64,000 bases of DNA. Source: Telmatactis stephensoni (taxonomy: Eukaryota; Cnidaria; Anthozoa; Actiniaria; Isophelliidae). Numbering within the stretch: position 1 is the stretch's first letter; every line of letters begins with the position of its first letter. The translations under genes and the position numbers were made by a program. Shown here piece after piece: positions 1 through 11,555 of the stretch. The notes below the pieces were generated by a model that saw only the letters and a list, made by a program, of their open reading frames with translations, ran no database searches and was not told where the DNA came from. The stretch lies in contig JALIZF010001649.1 of the NCBI GenBank assembly GCA_029948255.1, forward strand, positions 186,001 to 250,000. Direction: 5' to 3'.

Positions 1-2
1 GT

Positions 3-100
3 GGTCACACACAAAGCATCCAAGCGAGGCTTCAGGGTACAAATTGGAATAATCCTTTGTGTGTACCCAGGAGCCTCGCTTCAGTGCTTTGTGTGTGACC
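3..100. repeat. Hairpin-forming inverted repeat
   Basis: Two ~40-base arms beginning GGTCACACACAAAGCA and ending TGCTTTGTGTGTGACC fold onto each other around a ~15-base loop. The arms also share the CGAGGCT and GGGTACA segments. It looks like a small non-autonomous foldback element. No coding potential. Confidence 0.8.
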
Positions 101-288
101 CTGAACCCATGTATGGAAAATGGTGAATTAATCAAGAACGAAGCCACAGCATTTTATCTCCGGCACAGATTTGGTCTCGGTATTTTCTTCAATTTCAATA
201 CAATATTTCTAAAGGAGTAAGATTTTTTACTTCGTTTTCACTCATTGGAGTACTCTGTCCTTTCATGCGGGGAACGTGAAAGGATCTA

Positions 289-424
289 GCAGATTTCGTA
301 TGACTGGGAAAACGGCACAGTCAATGCACGGTACGATTACGGTAGGAATTTCGAATGTTTTTTAGACATTAAGGCAGTGTCACGGTACGGTACGGTCAGT
401 TTCCCACTCATACGAAAATCGCTC
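289..424. mobile_element. Family A palindromic MITE (TA-flanked)
   Basis: Terminal inverted repeats of the form GAGCGGTTTTCGTATGAGTG flank a GC-rich palindromic interior of ACGGTACGGTCACGG-like steps. The centre reads GAATTTCGAATGTTTTT. A TA dinucleotide sits on both sides, as expected of a TA target duplication. The same family recurs at about 1.9, 6.2, 20.9, 28.8, 42.6 and 63.1 kb. Confidence 0.8.
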
Positions 425-1893
425 TACTAGAATGACTTTAAATTAACCCGTGAAACAGAAACTACCAGTTTAACAATTGATACAATGGATAAACCTCTCG
501 TACACACTACAACGGTGTTTTTCTTTTGTTCTAAAAAAGCCGTTTCAGTGGGGACCGCGGAAACGGAGGAAACTAAAAAGATGCGCTCTCAAGTGTGGAC
601 ACAGTTAAGCTTGACGTACACGGAAATCGACAGGCGCAAAAAGGGTCACGTGATGTTTTTCTGTCTAGTGTTAGCGTTTCAACATTATAAGAAAAGTTAT
701 TTTAGTTTGCCCTTAAACTAGTCGTGCTTGCGTTTGAACACCAAGCGCCTCAGACGCGACAGAATCAGGCCAAGTAATCGTCGTCGTGAACTTTAATTTC
801 CAACAAGAATCAGTCTTCAAGGAAACATATCTTGAAGACTATCATCGGAACCCTTTTCGGCCTTTTTTCGCGGGATGGTCCTTGATGCGGAACGCGCTGT
901 AAAAATCTCTCTGTACTTTGTATGGCGCCCGCCGAGTAGACGATTTTAATATCCGCTGAGTAATAACTTTCACGGGTTAAGTAAAAATCATGTTACAGGT
1001 CTACCTAAATTCTCATAGGTGCGAATTTTCAACTCTACAGTAAAGTGCAAATACACGTATAAAGGAATTTAACATAAGCAAATCATGTAGCTTAGGTGCA
1101 TGAAGTTAATTGTTGAAAAAAAAAACACTGAAAAAGAAAATAAAGTGAATCTTGACAATCTTGTTTTTTCTTGTTTGATTCTCATGAGAGCAAAATGGAA
1201 AACAGTAATCATGTACTTATACAAAATCTCCCTCCAACATCGAATCCCTCTACTAACACAAGGATCAAGAAAAACTTGAACAACATAACTAAAATGAACA
1301 GTTTTCAGTGAAATGAAATACATGGGTAGAAAATGAATTTCTTGTTTCTCCAATCTCGTACTCAGAGCATGCGTTCAGCCAGGTCAGCGCACTGCAACGC
1401 TAACTGGCGCATGCGTAATCATACAATGGGTCATATCTCACACGTACGCGTGTTCAAAACGACCGTACCTATAACGAGGATGCAAGAGTTGGTACATCCG
1501 CTTTGAGAGCTACATTGTAGGTGCATGTCCATTTTCAACCTCGTTCCCAGGTCTTAATCCCCAAGCGAAGGGAAAAGGACAAAAGAGGTTGGTCCATTTT
1601 GAGAGGTTGAAAAAAACGAAACTAGCGAGTTAACTATATAGTTTGGGCTGCGTTGATGTACAAAGATGCAATAACGAATGAATGGGAATCTGTCTACCGT
1701 ATAAAAATAGAGTCCTTATATTACAGACGTGTTGAGCCTCGGCCCTAATATAATAGCAACCCTGACAAGGTTCGAGACTCGAAACGGCGCCAATACTATA
1801 CTGAGTAAGTACTGTCTTTTTTACACTGTATTACGGATTGGAGGTTGAAATTCGTCACGAGCCCTCGTTGCATTCCGCTTATGGTGTCCGTTA
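425..1893. other. No gene recognised
   Basis: Open frames of 78 and 94 codons occur here (485-721 + and 1069-1353 -). They have no recognisable domain, no convincing splice context and low-complexity composition. I treat the stretch as intergenic. A poly-A tract near 1118 is the only notable simple sequence. Confidence 0.5.
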
Positions 1894-2221
1894 GAGTCGT
1901 TTTCGTATGAATGGGAAACTTACCGTACCGTATCGTAACTGTACCAGTATCATATAGTTTCTATAAAAACATTCGAAATTCCTGCTGTAACCGTATCGTA
2001 TCGTATCGTAACCGTACAGTGCAGGGCCGTAGCCATCAGTACGGTTAGTCAGGTTTCAACCGGACCAACTTTTGCCGTTAGAACCATTGTCATTGCAGTT
2101 TTAAAAGCATGAATTCGTGTAGGAAAACGAAAAACCGCACCAACTTTTAAAATTAAAACCGTACCAATGTTTAAATGGTGGCTACGGCCCTGCAGTGTTC
2201 CTACTCATAAGAAAACCACCC
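1894..2221. mobile_element. Family A MITE interrupted by another element
   Basis: The left end (GAGTCGTTTTCGTATG at 1894) and right end (CATAAGAAAACCACCC to 2221) are the two halves of a family A element, flanked by TA. The interior is split at 2022-2192 by a CAGGG-ended element, giving a two-layer insertion. Confidence 0.75.
2022..2192. mobile_element. hAT-like MITE with CAGGGCCGTAGC ends
   Basis: It starts CAGGGCCGTAGCC and ends GGCTACGGCCCTG, with a further internal match between AACCGGACCAACTTTTG-type arms. CAGTG is present on both sides, compatible with a short target duplication. A second copy lies at 41089-41254. The hAT assignment rests only on the CAGGG-type termini. Confidence 0.75.
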
Positions 2222-2320
2222 TATTTGCAGGTTTGGCTGTATTCACGACATAGGAAGGCATTTGCAGATACATACGTACTAGTGAGTAGATAGGTAAGGT
2301 AGGTAGGTAGAGAATTATAA

Positions 2321-2481
2321 GTAATAGCATGGCTATGAGGTTGATTAGTGATTAAATGTACCCGAAGCCGAGGGAGGTTTAGTGGAAGTCCCGAGGCCGT
2401 AGGCCGAGGGACTTTTACTAAACCTCCCGAGGCTGAGGGGACATTTAATCACTAATCAACCGAAATAGCCATGCTATTACT
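2321..2481. mobile_element. Hairpin MITE, GTAATAGCATGGCTAT ends
   Basis: Arms of about 75 bases meet near 2395. The outer ends read GTAATAGCATGGCTAT and its complement, with matching TTGATTAGTGATTAAATGT and AAACCTCCCGAGG segments inside. A related end pair delimits the adjacent element 2486-3266. Confidence 0.7.
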
Positions 2482-2485
2482 TTGT

Positions 2486-3266
2486 AATAGTATGGTTGCC
2501 GAGGAAGTATATAGGAAAACTAGAACGATTTGGACCATGTAACAAGTTACAAACGAATAAATTAAAAGTGCTGTTATTACTCTAGGGAACTCTATTTAGA
2601 CACTATCACTCAACCAGAACAGTACAAAACTAGTGCAAGAAAGACCAAACACAAAGAAAACAATGCCTCATTACAACTGCACTTGTCTGACTAGTTATTT
2701 ATATTCACCAAATAGATCTAATATTTTATGCTTTTAGTGTTTGCACTCTACTGCATTTTAGTATAAAAAGAGAGTTTTGAGTAACGTATTCGCAGCACAA
2801 GTATGGCAGAACAGCTATTATTTAAATAAAAAAAGTTGTGTGATAACATTGTCGTGCCACGCATGCGCAAGATTATTTCAGTCCATTCCAAATGTGACAA
2901 GCATGCTCAATAGTATTGTAATCCATCCCACATGGTTTAGACTACACTGAAAGGTGACTTGAAGCTAATTTGCATAATTCAAGTACTGCTAGCTGCGGAT
3001 GTGTCCTCAAGAAATTTCTCAGGGACGTATCCATAGCTGGACCTCTTGCATAAACATGAGGTACGATTAGTTACCAATCGTACCTCATGTTTTATGCATT
3101 AGGTACGATTAGTTACTAATCGTACCTCATGCTTATGCATGAGGTACGATTAGTTACTAATCGTACCTAATGCTTATGCATGAGGTTCGATTAGTAGCAG
3201 TGAGGGGGCATTTAGCCATTAAATGCTCCTCTCGGAACAATAGAATCCGAGGCAGTCATGCTATTA
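2486..3266. mobile_element. Non-autonomous element with ~21-bp inverted ends
   Basis: The left end GTAATAGTATGGTTGCCGAGG and the right end, whose complement is GTAATAGCATGACTGCCTCGG, form imperfect terminal inverted repeats. The ~780-bp AT-rich interior has no long open frame. It contains the palindromic tandem array at 3048-3186. Confidence 0.5.
3048..3186. repeat. Tandem array of palindromes, about three units
   Basis: Units of about 45 bases each contain the palindrome AGGTACGATTAGT/ACTAATCGTACCT, separated by TCATGCTTATGCATGA-type spacers that are themselves palindromic. The array can therefore form several alternative hairpins or cruciforms. Confidence 0.85.
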
Positions 3267-3965
3267 CTGTAGATAAGGCACGTACTGCAGTTTGAAGGGA
3301 GACAGCTGCTTAGATCTTATCGTGAATACACTGATACTAAAATAGAACTGCAAAGGATCGGATTTAGAGAACAAAATATCACTAAATCATGTTTTGTGAT
3401 TTTCTCGCTTTCTGATTGATTAGCTGTCAGCTAGATCAGATTTGATGAGGTCATCTGTTACGCAAAGTGAAATCATCAAACTTTTTGATGCCTGTTTTTG
3501 AAAAGAGAAGACTATTCAATGGATACGTTACTCTCCTTGTTCCACTTGAGTTCAGAACATGTTCGATTTAATAAACATTTACCAGGCGCCCATGAGTGGG
3601 AGCATGCAACTCACACATTAGGTCATTGAAGGGGCGTTTCTCTTGACCGCGGTACAGTTTTCGAACGCATCCTACCAACCGTTACCACAGTGATAAAACT
3701 GTAGCGCTTGATACAATTATAGTGCGTTATTAGTTTCAATCTTCGAAAAAAGGAACAAAGCGAACGAGTTTTTCTCTCCTGGTTAAGCCCCTTCTATATG
3801 AGCACATTTCTATCACACATGGATTTTCTCCGTCTAAACGAGTTCGTATGACACAAGGAATTTTGTCAAATTTTCTCTTAAGGATTTTGATGTTAGGCAA
3901 TTTTTGATCATTTTAAGTCCACTGGCTATAGCCTTTGGTTTTGGCTGGGTTTGGGCCATTTGTGA
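3267..3965. other. No gene recognised
   Basis: Unique-looking AT-rich DNA without a supported exon. No signal stood out on either strand. Confidence 0.4.
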
Positions 3966-3967
3966 CT

Positions 3968-4244
3968 TTCACAATTACAGTGCTGCACCTCGAACCGTTG
4001 CCACTACCACAAAGTTTTTGATTACTTTTTGACATCTTTTGGACAACTTTGAATACCGCTAACCAATTAGATATTGGCGCTTCACTTTGATGTCTCGATA
4101 GGCGGAGTTTGTACATCATATCGAAACATCAAAGTGAAGCGACGATATTTAATTGGTTAGCGGTATTCAAGGTTGTCAAAAAGATGTCAAAAATTAATCA
4201 AAAACTTTGTGGAAGTGGTAACGGTTCGAAGCGCAGCACTGTAA
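3968..4244. repeat. Inverted repeat with ~125-bp arms
   Basis: The left arm (to about 4096) and right arm (from about 4120) are near-complementary around a ~25-base loop. Because of the symmetry, both strands show similar short open frames, so those frames are not independent evidence of coding. Confidence 0.8.
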
Positions 4245-4539
4245 GAGAGAATTGGATTAGTAATTTGGTAAGAAAAGGAATTCCCGTATTCTATCATGAG
4301 GACTCTTTGATGTTATGAGCTATATTTTTAACTTGTTGCCACGCTCGCTCGACCACTTGCAGGTTTCGTGTCAGTTACGGACCCTGATGGAATAGAAACC
4401 ATTCAGTGCCTATTTGAATGTGAGTAAATCTACTTGAGGCAGTAAATATCCTGTATGTAATAGAAAATGCGCCAAACGGAAAATGTGTTCGTATACAAGG
4501 GCCTTTATTCCCCAAGGTATTTGTTATATATGAACCACT

Positions 4540-4915
4540 GGAATTTTCACCCATTTCCAATGATAGGAAATATCTAGAAATATGCATTTTCCTATGATAG
4601 GAACTGGACAAAATGTAGGCAAATACATTCGCCTATATACTTGCTTCCTTTTCATTTTTCTACGATATGAAATATCTGGGGAAAATGCCCATAATAGGAA
4701 ATATATAACTAGGAAACATCTATAGAAAAATGTATTTTCCTATTTCCTACATTTTATCCAGTTCCTATCATAAGAAAATGTAATTCCCTTGATATTTCCT
4801 ACCTTCTCATTTCCTATCATAGGAAATATCTAGAAAAAAATTTCTATGCCAGGGAATATAAGAGAATGTATTTTCCTATATTTTTCAGTCCAGTTCTTAT
4901 CATAGGAAATTGGCC
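4540..4915. repeat. Cluster of TTTCCTATCATAGGAAAT palindromes
   Basis: The palindromic core TTTCCTATCATAGGAAA and degenerate versions recur many times, spaced by AT-rich DNA with TATCTAGAAA motifs. It resembles a decayed satellite of a palindromic unit. Confidence 0.7.
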
Positions 4916-5006
4916 AAAATTTCTAGTGTTATTAAACTAGTTGGAACAATTACCGCTTTATAGAAAGCAACATGATTTTTGTAGGAAATTAAATTCAAAG
5001 CTAAAT

Positions 5007-5008
5007 CA

Positions 5009-5075
<67 letters not shown>
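5007..5075. repeat. (GAAA)n microsatellite
   Basis: About 17 uninterrupted tetranucleotide units. A second, longer array of the same motif lies at 62337-62436. Confidence 0.95.
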
Positions 5076-5076
<1 letters not shown>

Positions 5077-5664
5077 GTGCACACACTTTAAGGTGTACGC
5101 TAGTAATATTCAACTGACCTCCAGGGCTAGCCTAGATAACTTTATCCCCAGATATTCGTTTATCATGATTATTAAAACACTCAGCTTATCGACATGCAGG
5201 CTGACAATGCACAAATATACAGATATGAAAATCACCAAAGGGGACGAAGACGTGTCAAGTAGAGTGTTAGGTCCATGTTTTAAGGAAATACATGGGGATT
5301 CAGACGACGGATGTAAAGATCTGTATGTCGAGATTCAAGTATATCTTCCTTTTTTTCTTTCTCTATGGCGACATATACGACTGATTAAAAGGTGGATTCT
5401 TATACCTGTACATGTGCTTAATACCTAAAAAACACATGAATGTCAGTTTGATCTGATGATAGCTTATGGCTAAATGTTCCCCGTTATTTTAACCGTTTTT
5501 GTTGCCATGAAGTCACGTGACCAACAAAATAAAAAAATATATAGAACCGTTAAAAATCTTGACCTATATCTTCCACAAACGTATAATTACGATATCTCTA
5601 AAACCCGCTGTTTTATAATAGAAGCTATTCAACCCTTAATTCGTAATTTGCATAAAAGTGTCGA
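5076..5664. other. No gene recognised
   Basis: Open frames of 111 and 72 codons (5093-5428 and 5474-5692, +) have no recognisable domain and no supporting splice context. Called intergenic with limited confidence. Confidence 0.4.
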
Positions 5665-5732
5665 TAGAGCGAGTAATTTTCGTATCACTTGAAAACGGTA
5701 CGGATCGATACGGTACGACGCGGTTATGGCAG
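5665..5732. mobile_element. Truncated family A MITE
   Basis: It begins GAGCGAGTAATTTTCGTATC and enters the ACGGTACGG-rich interior, but stops without a matching right end. Confidence 0.5.
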
Positions 5733-5821
5733 GATTCAACTTTGAGATAAAAGAAAACAGACAGCACAACATGGAAGCAAACAAAATATTTAATTTGTAA
5801 CTACGGAACAATTATAACATT

Positions 5822-5902
5822 ACAAAGAGTTTGATTTGTTAAAAATGTATAAATGCATATGTAATCTATTCTTGGTGTGTGAAATAAAGAAACTTGAAAC
5901 TT
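5822..5902 (+). mobile_element. Possible non-LTR retroelement 3' tail
   Basis: AT-rich sequence ending GTGAAATAAAGAAACTTG resembles the AATAAAG-type 3' ends of other remnants in the window (14222-14325, 20290-20372, and just before the array at 36551). No coding part remains. Confidence 0.3.
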
Positions 5903-6015
5903 TACCAAATAGACCAAATAAAAACCATACAATCCGTAGTCAACCTTTGTCACGATCTTTTTCATCAAAACTCGACGTTTTTATTGACTAAAGTCTCGAG
6001 TTCGGGTATTTTCAA

Positions 6016-6306
6016 TGACGTCACAAGGCGAGGTTCCGTGACCGCGGCCGTGTTGTGTCCGTGTCGTACGTGTTCCGTGTCGTTTCACAGTCATACGAAA
6101 CCTGCGCATGCTCTATAGACATCACGGCACGACACGTACGGTTACACTCATACGAAAACCGCTCCAGAGTAGATTTCGTATGACTGTGAAAACGGCACCG
6201 CGGCACCACCGTTACGGCAGAAATTTCGAATGTTTTTATAGAGATCACGGCACTGACACGGTTATGGCACGGCGCGGTCCGTTTCACACTCATACGAAAA
6301 CCTCTC
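6016..6306. mobile_element. Two adjoining family A-type MITEs
   Basis: 6016-6170 has the diverged end type (GGTTCCGTGACCGCGGCC ... CATACGAAACC) and GCGCATGCTCTATAGACATC. 6172-6306 is more complete, from AGATTTCGTATGACTGTG to CATACGAAAACCTCTC. Both carry the CATTCGAAAT-type centre or its complement. Confidence 0.65.
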
Positions 6307-9300
6307 TATCTGCATGGAGGTTTGCATACTAAAAGGTTCAGCTACTGTACTACATTGCAGCTCCTTTCTTATATACTGATTTCAGACTTCCTTCAGCTAT
6401 TACCTGCAGTCTTATCTCATCTAGGATGATGACTTTCGAACTCTTCACTGCAAACCTTGTAGTCTCTTTCGTAATCGTGTTACACCCCCACTTCCCCCCC
6501 CCCCCCCCCCCTGATCCCCCAACCACCTGCCGGGGAGGGGGCTCTAATATAATTTGGACGCGGGTAATCGTCAAAATATCGCGGAATTTGGTTTTATCTG
6601 AGGGTACTCGCGGTCAGACTCTGGTACTTTTATGGAAATATATCAGTCTGTCAGTACCAGATTGAGATATGCATCTTTTAATTGGTGCCCTTTAGGGGTA
6701 AAAATAGCTTGAACCATGGCAATTTGATACCTTCAATTAAAAAAAACCGGGGGTTTAGACTCGCAAAAAACTTTAGAAAAAAAGTAAACACGGATGGATG
6801 CGAAAGAGACCGCTTTACCTATTGCTTTATATGAATTACTTACGTTACGTAGACCAGTTCACTAATTTAGATACTCTCACTACATCACTTGTTTCTCGAT
6901 GATTTGAAAGTTTATTTTAGAAGTGGTATTGGGCGAAGAGTTGTCGCCTTAAAGTCTGACAATATCAGTCAAGTGTTTCGAACCTTCTCATTCTATCGGG
7001 CGTTGGCTAATTAAGTGAAACCTTTTTCATACTTCACTCAATAAAAATGAAAATAAGAAAGCAAGGCACGGAACGCCACTCCTATAATCTTGAACCATAC
7101 ATGCACTTCATTTTGAATTCAAAGCTCTATCTAAACAAAAAGTGAACTATTCTAAACATAGAATTTTAACAGGAGCTCAAGTTGTCACCCGTCTCAATAG
7201 CACTTTATTTGCCCAGCTTATTTGTATTTAGTAGATATGAAAGGTAGTGATTACTGGCAGTGTCAGTAATCAATCTTTTTGATGTTGTATAACTAGCTAC
7301 ATCCATCTGACTCAAATCGAAAGCCCTGATTGGCTGTTGACCGTATGATGTATGTCAAAATCTTAAGTCCTTTGTACTCTTTCTCAGAAATCATTTACTT
7401 GATGTCAGTGATAAGAATGGTCATCTACAGTGTTATCCAATAGCTGTTCAACAGCAGCTGTCGATATGTTCTTAAGTTCCCATATTTTCTTTATACATCA
7501 ATGATAGCTTGTCACCAACCAAAGCTCAACACTAACTCGTTCGTTTGCAACTTTAAGTGATTAGTCGAAGGCTAAGAACTAACTGAAAGGTAAGCTAGCT
7601 ATCAATCCGTAAGGTTTTGGCTGTTTGTCTACTGTTTTGATAATAACCTGTGAGTGGGAATTTGTATCAAAAACTTTACTTTAAATGACACTCAACTCAA
7701 TTTCGTGTTGATTTTGATCACAGAATAAGAGTTGAAATACCTTCGTAGCGTGACCAGCACCATTATTATCAGCGTGAAGTCACTAACTAGTCTCAAAATT
7801 TTAAGATTCTTTGCTGATTTGGTATCGTATGCGAGAGGGGCAGCGCCTTCCAGTATTTGTTAGTTTGCACTTATTAAACAAGAAAAAAATCAGCATCTTC
7901 CTTTGAAAACTTGCTATGATACACATCAACTGCCATCGCGCTAAAAGGATAGATGAAAGCAAAGCCGATAATCCTTTCAACGTTTTCTTTTGTATTTATC
8001 TGATAGTTACCGTTCTGGACATCTTCTTTGTTAGCACTTAAGTACTTAGACAGTTTGGCTCCAATACTTTTTCTTTTTCTTTTTCACACAAAACAGGAAA
8101 TGTACCGATTATCAGTGCAATGCTTTTATGATATCAGTCCTTGTGATAACTCTTGAGTGGCTTTTAATACTTCCTCATTGAAGGATTCTGTCTTTTAAAG
8201 AACTCCACGAAGACCAAATTGGGACCATACAGTTGATATTGTAACAGAAATAATAACCATGAAAATATACATTCTTTTATTATACGTATTTAAACTTAAA
8301 GATAGAAACATGGGGGAAAGGAGTCCAATATTATCGTCGATAGAGTATATTGTTCAAAGTGAATTGACATTCCCTAAGGTTCTAGATAAAATGGTGAGAA
8401 AGAGCTAACAGTCTAGCTTTTTGCGAAATGCCGACTCAAATTTTTACCTAGTGCCTCCAGCAATTACCATTCTATTTGATTGTGCGATGTCTATATACAT
8501 TTGAAAGCCTTCTAAAAATGTATGTAAATGTTGGCAAACACCCATATTTGATTCTTTGATGTCTACATTTGAGAACCTTTAAATGTATGCCAATGTTGGC
8601 TTTAGTTCATTTTAGTCTTTATACTGCCGGCATATTCCAACGAGAAACTGAAAAATATCGAAAGGAGATAAAATATTGCTAGAGCGAGGAAAGAAGCTAG
8701 CAAGGGACTTTATTGAAAACGTCTTATCCCAGCCGCAAGCCGTATAATTACAGGTTCGTGCTATCATTGTGAACAGAAAGATAGCTTGTTTGTTTTCCTT
8801 TTATTTGTTTAGCCGCTATAGTTGTTTGGTTTGGTACGTATCGACAGTTGGTATTATATTTGTTTTCAAGCTTTAAAACTAGGAAATTTAGAAAACTTAT
8901 GCTTGTTGATATATTAAGTCTTTAAGAAATACGAAAATGAGGAGTGAAGGATGGTCCTTTAACTGCTAGTTAAAAACTCGGCTCTCCAATCTATAGGACG
9001 TGTTTATTCTTCTTGTTTATTCATTTGGTTTGATATTTGCATTTCGTATTGAGATTCGTGTTCACTAAGCCTAGAAACTATGAAATTTAAGCGAGAAGTA
9101 GGTCTTTTTGGTTTAAATGAAGACTTAAAGTGATCGTCATTTATTCCTGAAGAGATAATTAACAAACACAATTACTACACAAGTCCAAACTACAACGGCT
9201 TTGACACGCAGGTGGGCCGTGCAATCCAGTTGTAACGGATTATAGAATTAGGAGATTGAGCTATTTTCGCTCTTAGAGAGGTAAGTCTTAAGATAGTTTT

Positions 9301-9492
9301 TCCTGCAGATTAAAGCCCCATGCGTTGCACGTACTGAATTATAACTGAAGTTTTCGTGATTGTTTTATCACGTAACACACTATATAACGATGTACAAGCT
9401 GTCGGGAAAGATGTATTGTAAATCCATGTGCGACTAGTATATATACCTACACTCACGAAAATTTATCAATGTACGACCCGTACCCATAGCCA
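6307..9492. other. Gene-free AT-rich stretch
   Basis: No exon could be supported. A run of 18 C lies at 6494-6511. Imperfect direct repeats of about 75 bases around TTTGATTGTGCGATGTCTA occur at 8470-8605. A donor-like GAGAG|GTAAGT at about 9280 could belong to an untranslated upstream exon of the GPCR, but nothing confirms it. Confidence 0.4.
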
Positions 9493-9850
9493 GTAATGAG
9501 CTTTTATCATGTAATTCCAAAAGTCATAGTGCAGTAGCTGGAAAGAGCACGTTAAAATTAGTAAAACTGCATGTGAAGTTTGGATGAAGTAACTTTCAAA
9601 CTCATGAAGCACCTATAAATTTTCCGAAATCGAAATTTTGTACATGTACGAAAACATTCGCTGGTAGGCAAGAGATGCCTACCAGGAGCAAACTGATTTC
9701 GTACAAATTCACAATTTTCAAAAATTCATATTCTCGCAAGTTTTGGATTTAACTCCTTCAAACTTCACTGTCTTGCTAATTTTAACATGGTCTTTCCAGC
9801 TATGGTAATTCTTTTTCTGTTTTACGAATTTAAAAAAGCTCATTGCATCA
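9493..9850. mobile_element. Imperfect inverted-repeat element
   Basis: The left flank AGTAATGAGCTTTTATC is matched by AAAAAAGCTCATTGC on the right. Arms of about 150 bases share TTCCAGCT..., GCTAATTTTAACATG and TTCAAACTTCA-type segments. The centre contains the hairpin TGGTAGGCAAGAGATGCCTACCA at 9661-9683. Confidence 0.7.
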
Positions 9851-11555
9851 ATACAACAGCTCGACTTTCACAAGTGCTACATAAACGAGCAACAAATTTC
9901 ATGTGCATGGAGATGAAAAGCGATTTCCGTGCATACGTGTATCGTAAGTGTCTTTGATTAAAGGTGGAAATGAAAGTACATTTGTAACAAAAAAAATAAT
10001 ACACATCCTAATCCTATTCCGCCCCAGAGCCGGTCTTATCAAAGTAGCGGTTATTAAATGAAACTTTATTTACATGACTCAAAAAGAATAAGAAACGAAA
10101 TGGAAGTAAAAATAAAATTGGTTTTAATGTCAAAACATTAATTCTGTATAACGTAGGCACTGACTTACGTAGGTGAAGGGAAGTGAATTAAGGATGTTTG
10201 CTTGGTGTTTGTCTTTCGTACGTGCCTATTCTTATACAAATAACCAAGGTATGTGCTTTTCCTTGATAAATATTTATTATGGATATCGTCAATGGTGTTT
10301 TTCTTATATGCATTTATACAAATTAAAACTCTTTGAAGTATAATGGAAGTGCAATGATGTCAAGACTTTTCCTTGAAAATATATTTGCCCGTGATTCTGT
10401 TATATAATAAGCAAACTCACTCGAAAACATTTGCTACATTAGAACTAAGGAGATGTAATTTATAAGAACTTGGCTCAAATATCTGGCATCTATTAAATGT
10501 ATCTTTGAAGTCCGCCAACTTTCCTGTCTTTCCTGAGTGACTTAATTGTAAGTATAAATTTGTTAGAAATTAAGAGAGCAAAGGATTATATTTTCTCGTC
10601 ATTGGAAATTACTGAGGCACGGGTAAAATGCAATAGAAACTGTAAAAGTAATATATTACTTGCTATTAACGAACGCCGACTCGTTATCACTTTTCTTAAA
10701 CGTTTTATAGCCGAGGCGCAATATTCGGCCACCATCAAAATCACGTACATTGAAAAAAAAACGTAAGACGCAATAAAGTAAGTTTTTCTTTTTCGGCTTT
10801 TGAGGTATAGGAGTAGCAATTAATAATAATACTGAAAAAGTCAATTACAGGCCGAGAATGCCATATAATGTAATATCCCCATCTGTCCTATCTCTAGCGA
10901 TCAAGAGCACATTAATAGTGCTATATTTAGTCCTGGTTGGATTCTGTTGGAATTTTGTTTGTCAAGCTACTGATGGCGAGCGCGAAGAAGAAAAAAATGC
11001 GACTTGCACTCAAGATATAATTAGCACTTAGATTTTCCACCTGTTCCTTTTAGTCAGGGAGCAGAGATCGACTGAAAAATGCAAGTTTCGTTCAATAGTT
11101 ACATGACATTCATTATCAATACACCTTATCATATGCTTCACCTCTTCCTACCTACTTCAATATGAAATCTCCATCAATTTTATTATCACATTCGCTAGCT
11201 TATTAATTGCGAGCTAAAATGTCAATGTAGATAGCAGCCTCGTTTCCGTGCAGATCTGAATATTGCTTAAAAGAACGCCTTATATTTTGAAATGTATACC
11301 ATACCATGAACTATACCTAGCATTGATCAAGTCTTTCTCTACGAGAACCAATCTATTGCGATGGTGGTTGAACGAAACTCACATTTTTCGGTTTCTCAGT
11401 GCTCACTGACTATTTGAAAAACTTCAAATTAAGCCACACCTCACATGAACAAATATAAGTCGGGTAATTCACTCTTGATTTTCTACTACAAAGCTTATCA
11501 CAATCGACGAAATTGAGTCGATTAAATCTTATTTTGTAATCGAGTTTAATACCAC
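9851..11555. other. No gene recognised
   Basis: AT-rich DNA. Short frames near 10560-10844 overlap on both strands and show no domain. No repeat with clear ends was seen. Confidence 0.4.

Noticed and set aside
3913..4318. Similar 68-69-codon peptides on opposite strands
   Set aside because: Both arms of an inverted repeat translate alike. No known domain, no independent support.
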